A stretch of 64,000 nucleotides of DNA. Origin: Hellea sp964576765 (GTDB taxonomy: Bacteria > Pseudomonadota > Alphaproteobacteria > Caulobacterales > Maricaulaceae). Below are positions 37,071 to 45,776 of this stretch, piece by piece. Position numbers and translations under genes: made by a program. The notes under the pieces are model-generated. The model worked only from the letters and a program-made list of their open reading frames with translations, did not search any database and was not told where the DNA came from. The DNA lies in contig CAZNWH010000001.1 in NCBI GenBank assembly GCA_964576765.1, forward strand, positions 1-64,000. Reading direction: 5' to 3'. The first letter of the stretch is position 1. Each line of letters starts with the position of its first letter.

Positions 37071-37715
37071 ATGAATGATTCATGGGGAACTAAGGAGAAC
37101 ATTATCGTTGCTGCGCGAAAAGCTCGGACCCAAACTGAACGTCGGGAAGAAGCCGAGGCCAGTATAATTCTGGCGGCTGCACGTCTTGTAGCGGAAAAAG
37201 GGTATGATGGTTTTTCATTAGCGGATGTTGGTGAGAAGGCTGGGTATAGCCGAGGCCTGCCGGCCCATTATTTCGGAAAAAGAGACGAACTCCTTAAGCG
37301 AGTCGCAGAAAAGATTATCGAAGATTTTTACGATGGTTTTTCTCGTATTCCTGAAACCAAACCCGGGTTACCGAACGTTAATGCGCTTGTCCGTCATTAC
37401 GCAGCTTCTTCAAAAACTCGCCGGGTAAAGGCGCTGGTGATATTGCTTGCCAGATCTTTAGTGGATAAGAATTTAAAACCAACAATTCATGAATTAAATG
37501 ACCTGTCTCTATCACTTCTTGAGCAGAGAATTGCTGCAGGGATAGACGTTGGGAATATTCGTCCGGACATAGATGTAAACGTCCAGGCACGTCTCATATA
37601 TTCGTTTCTGAGGGGGCAGCTAGGGTTTGTTACTTTCGACAAAGATTATGACATAGTTTCAATCTGTGAATCTTTTCTCGCGATGTTGGAGCAGACGATT
37701 GGGCGTAAAGCATAA
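37071..37715 (+). CDS. TetR/AcrR family transcriptional regulator
   Basis: A 214-residue TetR-type repressor. The N-terminal HTH domain (residues about 25-70) contains ILAAARLVAEKGYDGFSLADVGEKAGYSRGLPAHYFGKRDELL, matching the TetR_N profile including the recognition helix SRGLPAHYF. The C-terminal ligand domain is helical and variable. It lies 42 bp after the SDR and 13 bp before the GMC gene. It is one of only two regulators in the catabolic island and is the natural candidate for the dyad found before every operon. Its ligand would be a pathway acyl-CoA or the substrate, which is inference. Confidence 0.9.
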   Translation: MNDSWGTKENIIVAARKARTQTERREEAEASIILAAARLVAEKGYDGFSLADVGEKAGYSRGLPAHYFGKRDELLKRVAEKIIEDFYDGFSRIPETKPGLPNVNALVRHYAASSKTRRVKALVILLARSLVDKNLKPTIHELNDLSLSLLEQRIAAGIDVGNIRPDIDVNVQARLIYSFLRGQLGFVTFDKDYDIVSICESFLAMLEQTIGRKA

Positions 37716-37728
37716 GGAATGCGATTGA

Positions 37729-39333
37729 GTGAGCGAAGGTAGTTGGGACTATATAATTGTCGGCGGCGGGTCTGCCGGGTGTGTTTTGGCTAATCGGTTA
37801 TCGTCGAATTCAAGTCATAATGTGCTCTTGCTTGATGCTGGGGTGAATGATCGGAGTCCGAGTCTTCGTATTCCAGCGGGCATGATGGCGGCGCTCAGTA
37901 GTAAAAAACATAATTGGTTATATCCTTCAGCTCCAGACTCAACGCGCAGAAATGGGCAGGTAGATAAATGGTCAGGTGGAAAAGCTATTGGCGGTAGTAG
38001 TGCTATCAACGGCATGTTTTATATTCGCGGTCACGCCAGTGATTATGATAATTGGGCGAGCCTAGGCTGCGAGGGCTGGGACTACCAATCAGTTTTACCG
38101 TATTTCAAATCAATTGAGAGTTTTGAAGGCGGTTCAGATGAATACAGAAACTCAGATGGCCCGCAGTCAGTCATGTTTGAAAGAAACAGGTTCGACGTTG
38201 TTGAGAACTTTATGAATGCTGCAAAAGGTTGCGGTCACGAATTTAACCCGGATTATAATGCTAAGCATCAAACAGGTGTTTCCTACGCACAGCTTAGTCA
38301 AAAAAATGGACATCGACACTCAACCGCGCGGGCTTTCCTGGACCCTGTTCGCTCCCGTAAAAACTTGAAAATCATTATGGGGGCACAGGTCAAGCAGGTC
38401 CTCATTCAAGATAACAAAGCCGTCGGTGTCTCTTATCGAAAATCAGGTCGGGATTACACGGTAAATGCGAACGGCGAGATTATATTAAGTGCAGGCATGG
38501 TAGGTACGCCAAAAATATTGATGTATTCTGGCATAGGTCCCGGAGATATTTTATCCGCTCATGACATCGGCTTAGTTTATGACAGTCCTGAGGTTGGTCA
38601 AAATTTAACGGAGCATCCGGCGATTTACCAAAAAGCCAATATTACGGAAAAGTCTCTAAATTCAAGCGCTCACCCTCTAAGAGCTCCATTTGTCTTGCTG
38701 GATTGGCTTTTACGAGGACGAGGGGCCGCAACTGCAGCAGCCGTGGCCGCACAAGTTCTATGCCGGACTGACGAAAACCTTCCCGCCCCGGATATACAGA
38801 TATTCTTCCAGCCCTCTATTTTTTCTTATGACGTAGGGGACAAAACTGTGGATATGGGACTGCAGGACGGCATCGCTGTTTCTACCGTATTGCTGCATCC
38901 GACAAGTAGAGGAGAAGTGAAGATTACGTCACCTGATCCGCTGAGCACGCCTCAAATCGTGCATAAATTACTAGATACAGATGACGATAAGAGCAGAATG
39001 ATGCTGGGGATGAGAAAGGTCGCAGATATATTATCAAACCCTGAGTTATCAAAGATCATTACCTCCTTAGACCAAGAGCTTTATCCATCGTCATCAGACG
39101 AAGCCTATGCAGAATTCTTGCGATCAGAAGCTTTTCGTGGAGAGCACGGCGTTGGAACCTGCCGTATGGGATCTGATGATAAGGCCGTGGTAGATCCTCA
39201 GTTAAAAGTAAGAGGTATTGACGGGTTGCGGGTCGTTGACGCGTCCATCATGCCAAAAATTGTTAGTGGTAATACAAATGCCCCAACAATCATGATCGGA
39301 GAAAAAGCCTCTGCTATGATATTGGGTAGATAA
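37729..39333 (+). CDS. GMC family FAD oxidoreductase (choline dehydrogenase-like)
   Basis: A 534-residue glucose-methanol-choline oxidoreductase. FAD motif IIVGGGSAGCVLANRLS at the N terminus, GMC signature 1 region with KAIGGSSAINGMFYIRGHASDYDNWA, and C-terminal GEHGVGTCRMG followed by RVVDASIMPKIVSGNTNAPTIMIGEKAS. The catalytic His is in GEHGVG. It oxidises an alcohol to aldehyde or ketone with electron transfer to quinone or cytochrome. The start is GTG at 37729. It ends the unit; 178 bp separate it from the DUF35 gene and contain operator D. Confidence 0.91.
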   Translation: MSEGSWDYIIVGGGSAGCVLANRLSSNSSHNVLLLDAGVNDRSPSLRIPAGMMAALSSKKHNWLYPSAPDSTRRNGQVDKWSGGKAIGGSSAINGMFYIRGHASDYDNWASLGCEGWDYQSVLPYFKSIESFEGGSDEYRNSDGPQSVMFERNRFDVVENFMNAAKGCGHEFNPDYNAKHQTGVSYAQLSQKNGHRHSTARAFLDPVRSRKNLKIIMGAQVKQVLIQDNKAVGVSYRKSGRDYTVNANGEIILSAGMVGTPKILMYSGIGPGDILSAHDIGLVYDSPEVGQNLTEHPAIYQKANITEKSLNSSAHPLRAPFVLLDWLLRGRGAATAAAVAAQVLCRTDENLPAPDIQIFFQPSIFSYDVGDKTVDMGLQDGIAVSTVLLHPTSRGEVKITSPDPLSTPQIVHKLLDTDDDKSRMMLGMRKVADILSNPELSKIITSLDQELYPSSSDEAYAEFLRSEAFRGEHGVGTCRMGSDDKAVVDPQLKVRGIDGLRVVDASIMPKIVSGNTNAPTIMIGEKASAMILGR

Positions 39334-39448
39334 AACCATTATTCCAGCGGCGGAAACTTTAATATGGTTCCATTGTCTTTGAGCTACGCTGTGTCCAGTG
39401 TTTCGACGGGGTCGGCGTTGGGGCTATTCGTCCCGTGGCTTAGATAAT

Positions 39449-39470
39449 ACTTGTAATGCAACAAGCAAGT
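39449..39470. promoter_or_regulatory. Operator site D upstream of the DUF35-thiolase operon
   Basis: ACTTG (39449-39453), 12 bp, CAAGT (39466-39470), perfect in both core halves and extending to ATACTTG/CAAGTAT. Read on the minus strand its spacer begins CTTG like sites C and E. It is 41 bp upstream of the DUF35 start at 39512, and an AT-rich tract with TATATATAT follows at about 39489, so it overlaps the probable promoter. Confidence 0.7.
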
Positions 39471-39511
39471 ATGTAGTCATATTTCACTATATATATATGA
39501 TTGGATTTTAA

Positions 39512-39931
39512 ATGACTGAGAATATCGACCCGCCTCTTTTGTTTGCAGAAAATGGTACGAAAGACTATCCGGATCACCCCGCATTAAATGGCGGAAGGTG
39601 CAAAGATTGTGGTCATGTTTTTTTTCCAATGCAAACGCATGGATGTGAAGTTTGCGGCTCGCAAAATTTAGAGCCGAAGTTATTGTCTGGGCATGGAGAG
39701 CTTATCGCTTCTGCTCAGGTCAATATGCCAGCGGGTAAGCACCGTCCGGCTCCTTTTACGATCGGCTCAGTAAAAACCGAAGACGGCGCTTTTGTGCGCA
39801 CAATATTAGATGTTGCGCCTATGACGCCGCTAAAGACGGGTATTTCAGTTGTTACTGGCTTGGTTGATGAAGCGCGTCCCGACAAAGGTGAAAAAGACCT
39901 TCGGTTTAAGCCTGAAGAAGCAGGAGCGTAA
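39512..39931 (+). CDS. DUF35 Zn-ribbon/OB-fold protein
   Basis: A 139-residue DUF35 (Zn-ribbon plus OB-fold) protein. Two CxxC pairs, CKDC and CEVC (residues about 30-50), form the zinc ribbon. The OB-fold follows with FTIGSVKTEDGAFVRTILD. DUF35 proteins pair with thiolase-fold enzymes as obligate subunits; in steroid side-chain degradation the DUF35 part of ChsH2 forms a retro-aldolase with Ltp2. The next gene, 2 bp away, is such a thiolase-fold protein, so a two-subunit complex is likely. Confidence 0.9.
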   Translation: MTENIDPPLLFAENGTKDYPDHPALNGGRCKDCGHVFFPMQTHGCEVCGSQNLEPKLLSGHGELIASAQVNMPAGKHRPAPFTIGSVKTEDGAFVRTILDVAPMTPLKTGISVVTGLVDEARPDKGEKDLRFKPEEAGA

Positions 39932-39933
39932 TC

Positions 39934-41073
39934 ATGGGAAAGCAACTTAGCGATCTTCGTCCAGTTTATGTTGTCGGTATTGGGTTTCACCCCTATCAAC
40001 GGCCAAGCGCTACGCCTTATGTGACTTTAGGCCTTCAAGCGATACGTCAGGCGCTTAGAGATGCTGGCGCTGAGTGGGGGCAAGTTGAATCCGCTTACGT
40101 GGCGCATGCTCTTTTAGGCATGGCTGTCGGACGGCCTATGCTTCGCCATCTCGGGGCCCTTGGTCAGCCTATTACCCATGTCGAAAATGCTTCGGCATCT
40201 GGTTCAGCCGCTTTCCGTCAGGCCTGTATAGAAATTGGCGCTGGGATTAGTGATATCTCACTTGCCGTGGGCGTGGATAAAATTCCGCCGCACGGATTGT
40301 TCCGCTCTCCGACAGGTGTTCCTGATTTGGCGGAAGATGCGATTCTTCCCTTTACGCATTTTGCACTCCTTGCCGATGAGTACTCGCAAAAACACGGCGC
40401 TAAGCCAGAAGATATTGCGCTCGTGGCGGTGAAAAACCATGCAAATGGCGCCAAAAATATCAATGCGCAACGGCAAAAGGAAAGGTCTCTTGAAGAGGTG
40501 CTAAGTCGCCCGATTTCAGGGACTATTTCGGCGCTGCAATGTACGCCTGTTGGCGAGGGGGCCGCCGCTGTGATTGTTGCGTCTGAAGAGGGTATTAAAC
40601 GCCTAGGCGTTGATCCTAGTCGGGCCATACGCGTCGCGTCTTCGACAGCGGGGAGCGAGAGAGCTGGATTCGCGCTCAACCCTGATACGGCGCTGACGGC
40701 TGAAATTATTACTAAGTCCATTAATGAGGCGTCCTTAAAGCCGGCGGATTTGGATATTATTGAACTCCATGATGCCTTTGCCGTTGAAGAGCTACTTTAC
40801 GCCGAAGCTACGGGCATCTGTAAGCCGGGCGAGTTCATTCCTAAGCTTAAAGATGGCAATTGGAACATTGGCGGGGAATGCGCCATTAGTCCATCAGGGG
40901 GTCTCATTGCTATGGGGCATCCGATTGGACCAACAGGTATTGGCCAAATTGGCGAAATCACGCGACAACTCCGGGGCGAGGCTGGGGAACGACAGCAGCC
41001 CAGCGCTAAGCACGGACTTGCCCATATGGTCGGGCTGGGCGCCGTATGTTTCGCTCATGTTTTGAGCAAGTAA
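39934..41073 (+). CDS. Thiolase-fold protein lacking the nucleophilic Cys (SCP-x/Ltp2-like)
   Basis: A 379-residue SCP2-thiolase-like protein. The usual nucleophile position in ENACASG is replaced: the sequence reads ENASASG with Ser87. DAFAVEELLYAEATG and MGHPIGPTGIGQI keep the other thiolase loops including the His. Loss of this Cys while the fold is retained is known from Ltp2-type retro-aldolases that work with DUF35 partners and release propionyl- or acetyl-CoA from a tertiary beta-hydroxy acyl-CoA. It follows the DUF35 gene by 2 bp. Aldolase function is inferred; a degenerate thiolase is the alternative. Confidence 0.87.
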   Translation: MGKQLSDLRPVYVVGIGFHPYQRPSATPYVTLGLQAIRQALRDAGAEWGQVESAYVAHALLGMAVGRPMLRHLGALGQPITHVENASASGSAAFRQACIEIGAGISDISLAVGVDKIPPHGLFRSPTGVPDLAEDAILPFTHFALLADEYSQKHGAKPEDIALVAVKNHANGAKNINAQRQKERSLEEVLSRPISGTISALQCTPVGEGAAAVIVASEEGIKRLGVDPSRAIRVASSTAGSERAGFALNPDTALTAEIITKSINEASLKPADLDIIELHDAFAVEELLYAEATGICKPGEFIPKLKDGNWNIGGECAISPSGGLIAMGHPIGPTGIGQIGEITRQLRGEAGERQQPSAKHGLAHMVGLGAVCFAHVLSK

Positions 41074-41086
41074 CGACTTAGAGTTT

Positions 41087-42481
41087 ATGACGCAACAAGA
41101 TGACTCAATAGCTTTTAGGACAAAGGTTTCAAGTTTTTGTCAAAGGGCTCTTGGCGGGTCATCGAAAATTGACAATCTGCGCCGCCTGACGGGCGGTGCC
41201 AACATGGAAAGTTGGCTTATCGAGTATAGCGGCACGGCCTTTGTTTTGCGCCGTATGCCGACAGGAATGTCAGAGCTTGGCGGTATAGGTCTTTCCTCCG
41301 AAGCCCGTCTTATAAAAGCGGCGCGCGATGGCAGTGTTAAAGCACCCAAGGTTTGCGGCATTCTTATAGAGAGCGATGATCTCGGTTCTGGGTTTTTGAT
41401 GGAAAAAATTGAGGGCGAAACTCTTCCTCATAAAATATTCCGCGACACGTCTTATTCAGCTGCGGTTCAAAACTTGATGCAAGACTGTGCTATCGAGTTG
41501 GCTAAAATTCACGCTATGAATGTGGATGATTTCTCGGACATTTTGGACACCAAATCACCTCAGCAAATGATTGATGCCCTATACTCTGACTACCGGGCTA
41601 GTCAGTGTCCTATTCCTGTATTTGAGGCCGCGTTTTCTTGGCTTAGAGAAAACATGCCCAATGATCGTGCGCATACGATATTGCACGGTGATTTTCGCAT
41701 GGGTAATCTGATGATCGACGAAATGGGGATTAGCGGCGTACTCGATTGGGAGTTGGCCCATATCGGAGATCCGGCCCAAGATGTGGCTTATCTCTGTACA
41801 CCGTCTTGGAGATTTGGAAATTACCACAAGACCGTCGGAGGATTTGGCGATTTGGACGGGTTCCTCGACGCATATGCGAGACGTGGCGGCCTTTCTATCC
41901 CAAGGTCGGATGTTCAATTTTGGATGATTTACTCATCTCTATGGTGGGCGACAGTCTGCTTTTCCATGACGAATACCTGGCGCAGTGGAGAGGATCGAGG
42001 GCTCGAACGTATTGTTATTGGTCGGCGTGTTTCGGAGTGTGAAGTCGACATATTAATCCTGTTGGAAGAAGCGATGAGCCTAACGGCGCCGAGAATAGAT
42101 TGGAAATTACCGACCGAACCGGCGCATATTGGGCAGCCCGATGGAGCAGAACTAATGACCGCCTTAATTGCATGGGACTCTGATGTCGTCATCCCGTCCG
42201 CCGAAAGTCGTGATCTTTTTCAGGCGCGCGTGGCCAGAAACGCGCTCGGTATCCTCAAACGAGAAGCCCTATATTCTCCGACATTCGAGCAACAACAAAA
42301 TGCCAGATTGGCTAAGCTTGGTTTGGACAATGTTTCTCTTTGTGCGAAACTGGCAACCGGTGACCTGACGCTAGCTAATCCTGATATACTTAGCCACCTT
42401 CGACATCAGGCGCTAGAAACCCTTTCGATTGATCAGCCAAAATATGCTGGCTTGCAAGCAGCCCTTAAAGATTGGACGTAA
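41087..42481 (+). CDS. APH-type phosphotransferase fused to a DUF6285-like C-terminal domain
   Basis: A 464-residue protein. Residues about 1-320 form an aminoglycoside-phosphotransferase-type kinase: LTGGANMESWLIEY in the N lobe, the catalytic HGDFRMGN at about 200-207 and LDWELAHIGDPAQDVA near 218-233. The C-terminal 110 residues (FQARVARNALGILKRE, LCAKLATGDL) resemble DUF6285. Kinases of this group next to ACDs correspond to the two halves of animal ACAD10/11 and to LvaA of levulinate catabolism, which phosphorylate a 4-hydroxyacyl-CoA. An ACD gene follows after 2 bp, which supports that role. Confidence 0.88.
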   Translation: MTQQDDSIAFRTKVSSFCQRALGGSSKIDNLRRLTGGANMESWLIEYSGTAFVLRRMPTGMSELGGIGLSSEARLIKAARDGSVKAPKVCGILIESDDLGSGFLMEKIEGETLPHKIFRDTSYSAAVQNLMQDCAIELAKIHAMNVDDFSDILDTKSPQQMIDALYSDYRASQCPIPVFEAAFSWLRENMPNDRAHTILHGDFRMGNLMIDEMGISGVLDWELAHIGDPAQDVAYLCTPSWRFGNYHKTVGGFGDLDGFLDAYARRGGLSIPRSDVQFWMIYSSLWWATVCFSMTNTWRSGEDRGLERIVIGRRVSECEVDILILLEEAMSLTAPRIDWKLPTEPAHIGQPDGAELMTALIAWDSDVVIPSAESRDLFQARVARNALGILKREALYSPTFEQQQNARLAKLGLDNVSLCAKLATGDLTLANPDILSHLRHQALETLSIDQPKYAGLQAALKDWT

Positions 42482-42483
42482 TC

Positions 42484-43746
42484 ATGTTCGCTATCCCTAA
42501 AGAGATTGAAGATTATTTAACTGTCCTTGACGATTTTATTGAAGCGGAAATAAAACCGCTGGAAAATGTAGATGATAATATTCGATTTTTCGATCATCGC
42601 CGGGAACATGCTCGGACTGATTGGGATAATAACGGGCTCCCCAGGCAGGAATGGGAAAATTTATTGCATACCGCGCGTCAGCGCGCCGACAAGGCAGGAC
42701 ATCTAAGGTATCAGCTTCCGAAAGAATTTGGCGGGCAAGATGGCACGAATTTGGGCATGGCCCGTATTCGAGAGCACCTCGCCCATAAAGGATTGGGACT
42801 TCACAATGATCTGCAAAATGAGCATTCCATAGTTGGAAACCTTGTGCAGCCATTGATGGTTCGGGACTTTGGTACCCCGGCGCAAAAAGAAGCGTTTATT
42901 CGCCCGATGTGCGATGGTGATGTTATGTGGGCTTTTGGCCTAACAGAAGCCGCACATGGATCTGATGCAACTCATATGGAGACTACGGCGACTCCGCAAT
43001 CGCGTGATGGCGTAGACGGATGGCTGATCAATGGTGAAAAAATGTGGGCGACGGGACTGCATGTCGCGACACACATAATGTGTTTTGCTCGGCATGCCGG
43101 TGACGCAGGTAACCCCAGAGGTATTGGGTGTTTTATTGTCCCGACAGATGCACCCGGTTTTGAGATCGGTCAGTATATGTGGACCTTCAATATGCCAACA
43201 GACCATCCGAAATGTAGCTTTAAAGATGTCTGGATTCCTGGAGACTCTGTTCTCGGAGATCCGATGAATGGCCTCGCTTGCGCGATGCATTTTGTTCATG
43301 AAAATCGAATACGCCAAGCGGCGTCATCCTTAGGGGCTGCGCAATACTGTATTGACGAGTCTGTAAAATATGCGCGCGAGAGAAGGCCTTTTGGCAAAGC
43401 TCTAGCGGTCAATCAGGGTATCCAATTTCCACTCGTCGAATTGGCGACAGATGCGGAAATGCTAAGGCTGCTGATTTATAAAACGGCGTATGAAATGGAC
43501 CAAATGTCTAAACCTGACGTGGCTAAGAAACTCTCGGACAAAGTTTCAATGTGTAACTATCGGGCAAACAGGCTGGTGTGCAAAGCTGCTGATCAAGCTA
43601 TGCAGGTGCATGGAGGATTGGGCTATTCGCGGCATAAGCCATTTGAGCATATTTACCGTCACCACAGAAGATACCGGATTACAGAAGGGGCCGAAGAGAT
43701 TCAAATGCGAAAGGTTGGAGGATATTTGTTCGGATTTTTGAAATAG
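42484..43746 (+). CDS. Acyl-CoA dehydrogenase, ACAD10/11-like partner of the kinase
   Basis: A 420-residue ACD, larger than the usual 380-390, as in the ACAD10/11 group. Signatures are FGLTEAAHGSDATHMET near residue 160 and MQVHGGLGYSRHKPFEHIYRHHRRYRITEGAEEIQ at the C terminus, with Glu in TEG at the MCAD base position. I chose the ATG at 42484 directly after the kinase stop; an in-frame upstream TTG overlaps the kinase. With the kinase it could convert a 4-hydroxyacyl-CoA through a phospho intermediate to an enoyl-CoA. It ends the unit. Confidence 0.9.
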   Translation: MFAIPKEIEDYLTVLDDFIEAEIKPLENVDDNIRFFDHRREHARTDWDNNGLPRQEWENLLHTARQRADKAGHLRYQLPKEFGGQDGTNLGMARIREHLAHKGLGLHNDLQNEHSIVGNLVQPLMVRDFGTPAQKEAFIRPMCDGDVMWAFGLTEAAHGSDATHMETTATPQSRDGVDGWLINGEKMWATGLHVATHIMCFARHAGDAGNPRGIGCFIVPTDAPGFEIGQYMWTFNMPTDHPKCSFKDVWIPGDSVLGDPMNGLACAMHFVHENRIRQAASSLGAAQYCIDESVKYARERRPFGKALAVNQGIQFPLVELATDAEMLRLLIYKTAYEMDQMSKPDVAKKLSDKVSMCNYRANRLVCKAADQAMQVHGGLGYSRHKPFEHIYRHHRRYRITEGAEEIQMRKVGGYLFGFLK

Positions 43747-43767
43747 AATTTCCTGTACTTCAGTACA

Positions 43768-43789
43768 AGTTGCTTGCTATCCAACAAGT
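43768..43789. promoter_or_regulatory. Operator site E upstream of the hydrolase-LeuCD operon
   Basis: AGTTG (43768-43772), 12 bp beginning CTTG and ending AA, then CAAGT (43785-43789). One mismatch in the left core half. It is 76 bp upstream of the hydrolase start at 43866, inside the 119-bp gap after the ACD. It shares spacer bases with site C2, not only the half-sites. Confidence 0.62.
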
Positions 43790-43865
43790 ATCTTGGTATC
43801 TCCTATATGATCGGAACTATGAACGAACCGTGTTTGAGTTTAATCTGAATTCATAAGGAAATAGC

Positions 43866-45047
43866 ATGTCAAAGATTCTCTTTCTTCCGTCGAGCACGCC
43901 AGAATATGATGTGTTGCCGATTTCCTTGGGGTATCAAGAAAAGGCTGTTTTCAAAGATACTTATGGCGGCGCTGTCGGCTGGGTCGGTTTGGGCGGCAGG
44001 TATTATAAGCCCAAAAAAGAATCTGACACTGTTTTGATCAGCATGCACCCTATTGGGGGCACTGGCCGGCTTCAGATTATGGGCGAATTTGCGCGGCAGG
44101 GTATTCATGTCATTGGCGCGGACAGCCGTTATCGCGGTGTTGATAATGCGCTAATCATGGAGAAAGTCGCAACTGATCTGGGCGCCGTTGTGCGTCATGC
44201 AAAAGAAAACCTTGGATATAAAAAAGTCGTACTCCTTGGTTGGAGCGGTGGAGGGGCCTTATCATCCTTCTATCAAGCTCAGGCAGAAGCCCCAACAGTG
44301 ACGACGTCTCCTTGTGGAACAGGGCCGGATTTGACAACGGCGGATCTGACGCCCGCCGACACGGTTATTTTTATGGCTGCGCATGTTTCGCGCCATGGAA
44401 CGCTGACCGAATGGTTGGACCCATCGATAATTGACGAGTCAGATCCTTATAAGCGAGACCCAGAGTTGGATATCTATTCGGGTGAACATAAGCCGCCATT
44501 CTCTCAGGATTTCCTTGACCGTTACCGCAGCGCTCAAATTGAGAGAAACCGAAAGATTACGGCTTGGGTCGAAGATAAACTTGATTGGCTCAAATCTTCA
44601 GGGCGTGAAAATGAGGAATTTGCCTTCACAACACACGGAACCATGGCCGACCCACGTTGGGTTGATCCGGAAGTGGACCCCAATGACCGCACCCCAGGAG
44701 TGTGTTACATGGGAGACCCCAAAATTGTAAATATGAGCCCCGTTGGCTTGGCGCGCGCCTCTACACTTCGAAGCTGGCTTTCTCAGTGGAGTTTCGACCG
44801 CGCTAACGCGGATGGCCCGAAATCAGCCGCGTCGATTACCAAGCCTGTTTTGGTCGTTACCAATACGGCAGATCACGCCTGTACGCCTAGCCATTCCAAG
44901 CGGCTATTTGATGGGGTTAAGCATGATAACAAAATGGCTATCGATATAAAAGGGGCTAAACATTATTATCAAGCTCAGCCAGAGCTCGCACAGCAAGCCG
45001 TGTCAGCGGTGAAAGACTGGCTGAATACTCAAGGTTTTGACGTCTAG
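43866..45047 (+). CDS. Alpha/beta hydrolase family protein
   Basis: A 393-residue alpha/beta-hydrolase. The nucleophile elbow is GWSGGG (residues about 121-126) after the strand KKVVLLG; the acid is probably in VLVVTNTADHACTPSHSKRL and the His in GAKHYYQAQ. An insertion of about 140 residues between strand 6 and the acid region (DLTTADLTPADTVIFMAAH to DPRWVDPEVD) makes a large lid. No signal peptide is visible, so it is cytoplasmic. It could hydrolyse an ester, lactone or C-C bond of a diketone. It opens the long plus-strand unit and precedes a VOC gene. Confidence 0.85.
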   Translation: MSKILFLPSSTPEYDVLPISLGYQEKAVFKDTYGGAVGWVGLGGRYYKPKKESDTVLISMHPIGGTGRLQIMGEFARQGIHVIGADSRYRGVDNALIMEKVATDLGAVVRHAKENLGYKKVVLLGWSGGGALSSFYQAQAEAPTVTTSPCGTGPDLTTADLTPADTVIFMAAHVSRHGTLTEWLDPSIIDESDPYKRDPELDIYSGEHKPPFSQDFLDRYRSAQIERNRKITAWVEDKLDWLKSSGRENEEFAFTTHGTMADPRWVDPEVDPNDRTPGVCYMGDPKIVNMSPVGLARASTLRSWLSQWSFDRANADGPKSAASITKPVLVVTNTADHACTPSHSKRLFDGVKHDNKMAIDIKGAKHYYQAQPELAQQAVSAVKDWLNTQGFDV

Positions 45048-45091
45048 CTGTATTACTACTGAATTATACTTTCGCAAAAAGGAGACATAAA

Positions 45092-45772
45092 ATGACTCAA
45101 CCTAACGGAATACATCATCTCGCTATATCGACGGCTAATATGAAAGAGCAATTGACGTTCTTTACACAAGTCATGGGCATGGAATTAGTCGCCCTTTATT
45201 ACATGCACGGCGTAGAGGGCGCTTGGCATGGGTTTTGTAAATTAAATGATCACTGTTCTATCGCCTTTGTGTTTACCCCGCAAAATAAAGATGCAAAAAC
45301 TGTGATTGGTCAAACCCATGCAGGCAATGGTGCTGGCCCATCAGCCCCAGGTACAATGCAACATTTGTCATTCAATGTAGATACGGATGAAGAGCTTATC
45401 GCTATGCGTGACCGTATTCGTTCCCATGGCGTTCCTGTCTTCGGACCTGCTGATCACGGCATGTGCAAATCAATTTATTTTGCAGGGCCAGAAGGACAGA
45501 CCCTAGAGGTGGCGACATCTGAAACAGCCATTGATGCGCGTCAGTGGATTGATCCAGAGGTCGTAGCATTAGCGGGCATTTCGGACGAAGAGCTTGAAGC
45601 TATGAAGAACCCACCTGCTGGATCCGATGGACCTGTCAAGCAACCTGCTTTTGATCCGAGCAGCTATCATATGGAATATCCTGAGGCGCAATATCAGATG
45701 ATGATGGGCGCACCTGATGAAGTGCTGATGGCGCATATGAGTTATGCTGAGCCTCCCGTTCCTTTAGCATAA
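45092..45772 (+). CDS. VOC superfamily protein (glyoxalase/extradiol dioxygenase-like)
   Basis: A 226-residue vicinal-oxygen-chelate protein. The first beta-alpha-beta motif is GIHHLAISTANMKEQLTFFTQVMGMELV with a His at the metal position; the second half has MQHLSFNVDTDEELIAMRDRIRSHGVPVFGP and SIYFAGPEGQTLEVAT, whose Glu is a likely ligand. AAAAGGAGA precedes the ATG. The C-terminal 60 residues are a less conserved tail. It may be a ring-cleavage dioxygenase, an epimerase or a lyase. Proximity to the hydrolase (45 bp) and HMGL (4 bp) fits a chain- or ring-cleavage step. Confidence 0.84.
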   Translation: MTQPNGIHHLAISTANMKEQLTFFTQVMGMELVALYYMHGVEGAWHGFCKLNDHCSIAFVFTPQNKDAKTVIGQTHAGNGAGPSAPGTMQHLSFNVDTDEELIAMRDRIRSHGVPVFGPADHGMCKSIYFAGPEGQTLEVATSETAIDARQWIDPEVVALAGISDEELEAMKNPPAGSDGPVKQPAFDPSSYHMEYPEAQYQMMMGAPDEVLMAHMSYAEPPVPLA

Positions 45773-45776
45773 TGGG

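Noticed and set aside
40218..40721. 167-codon minus-strand frame inside the thiolase-fold gene
   Set aside because: Antisense shadow with Ser/Ala/Pro-rich composition and no motif.
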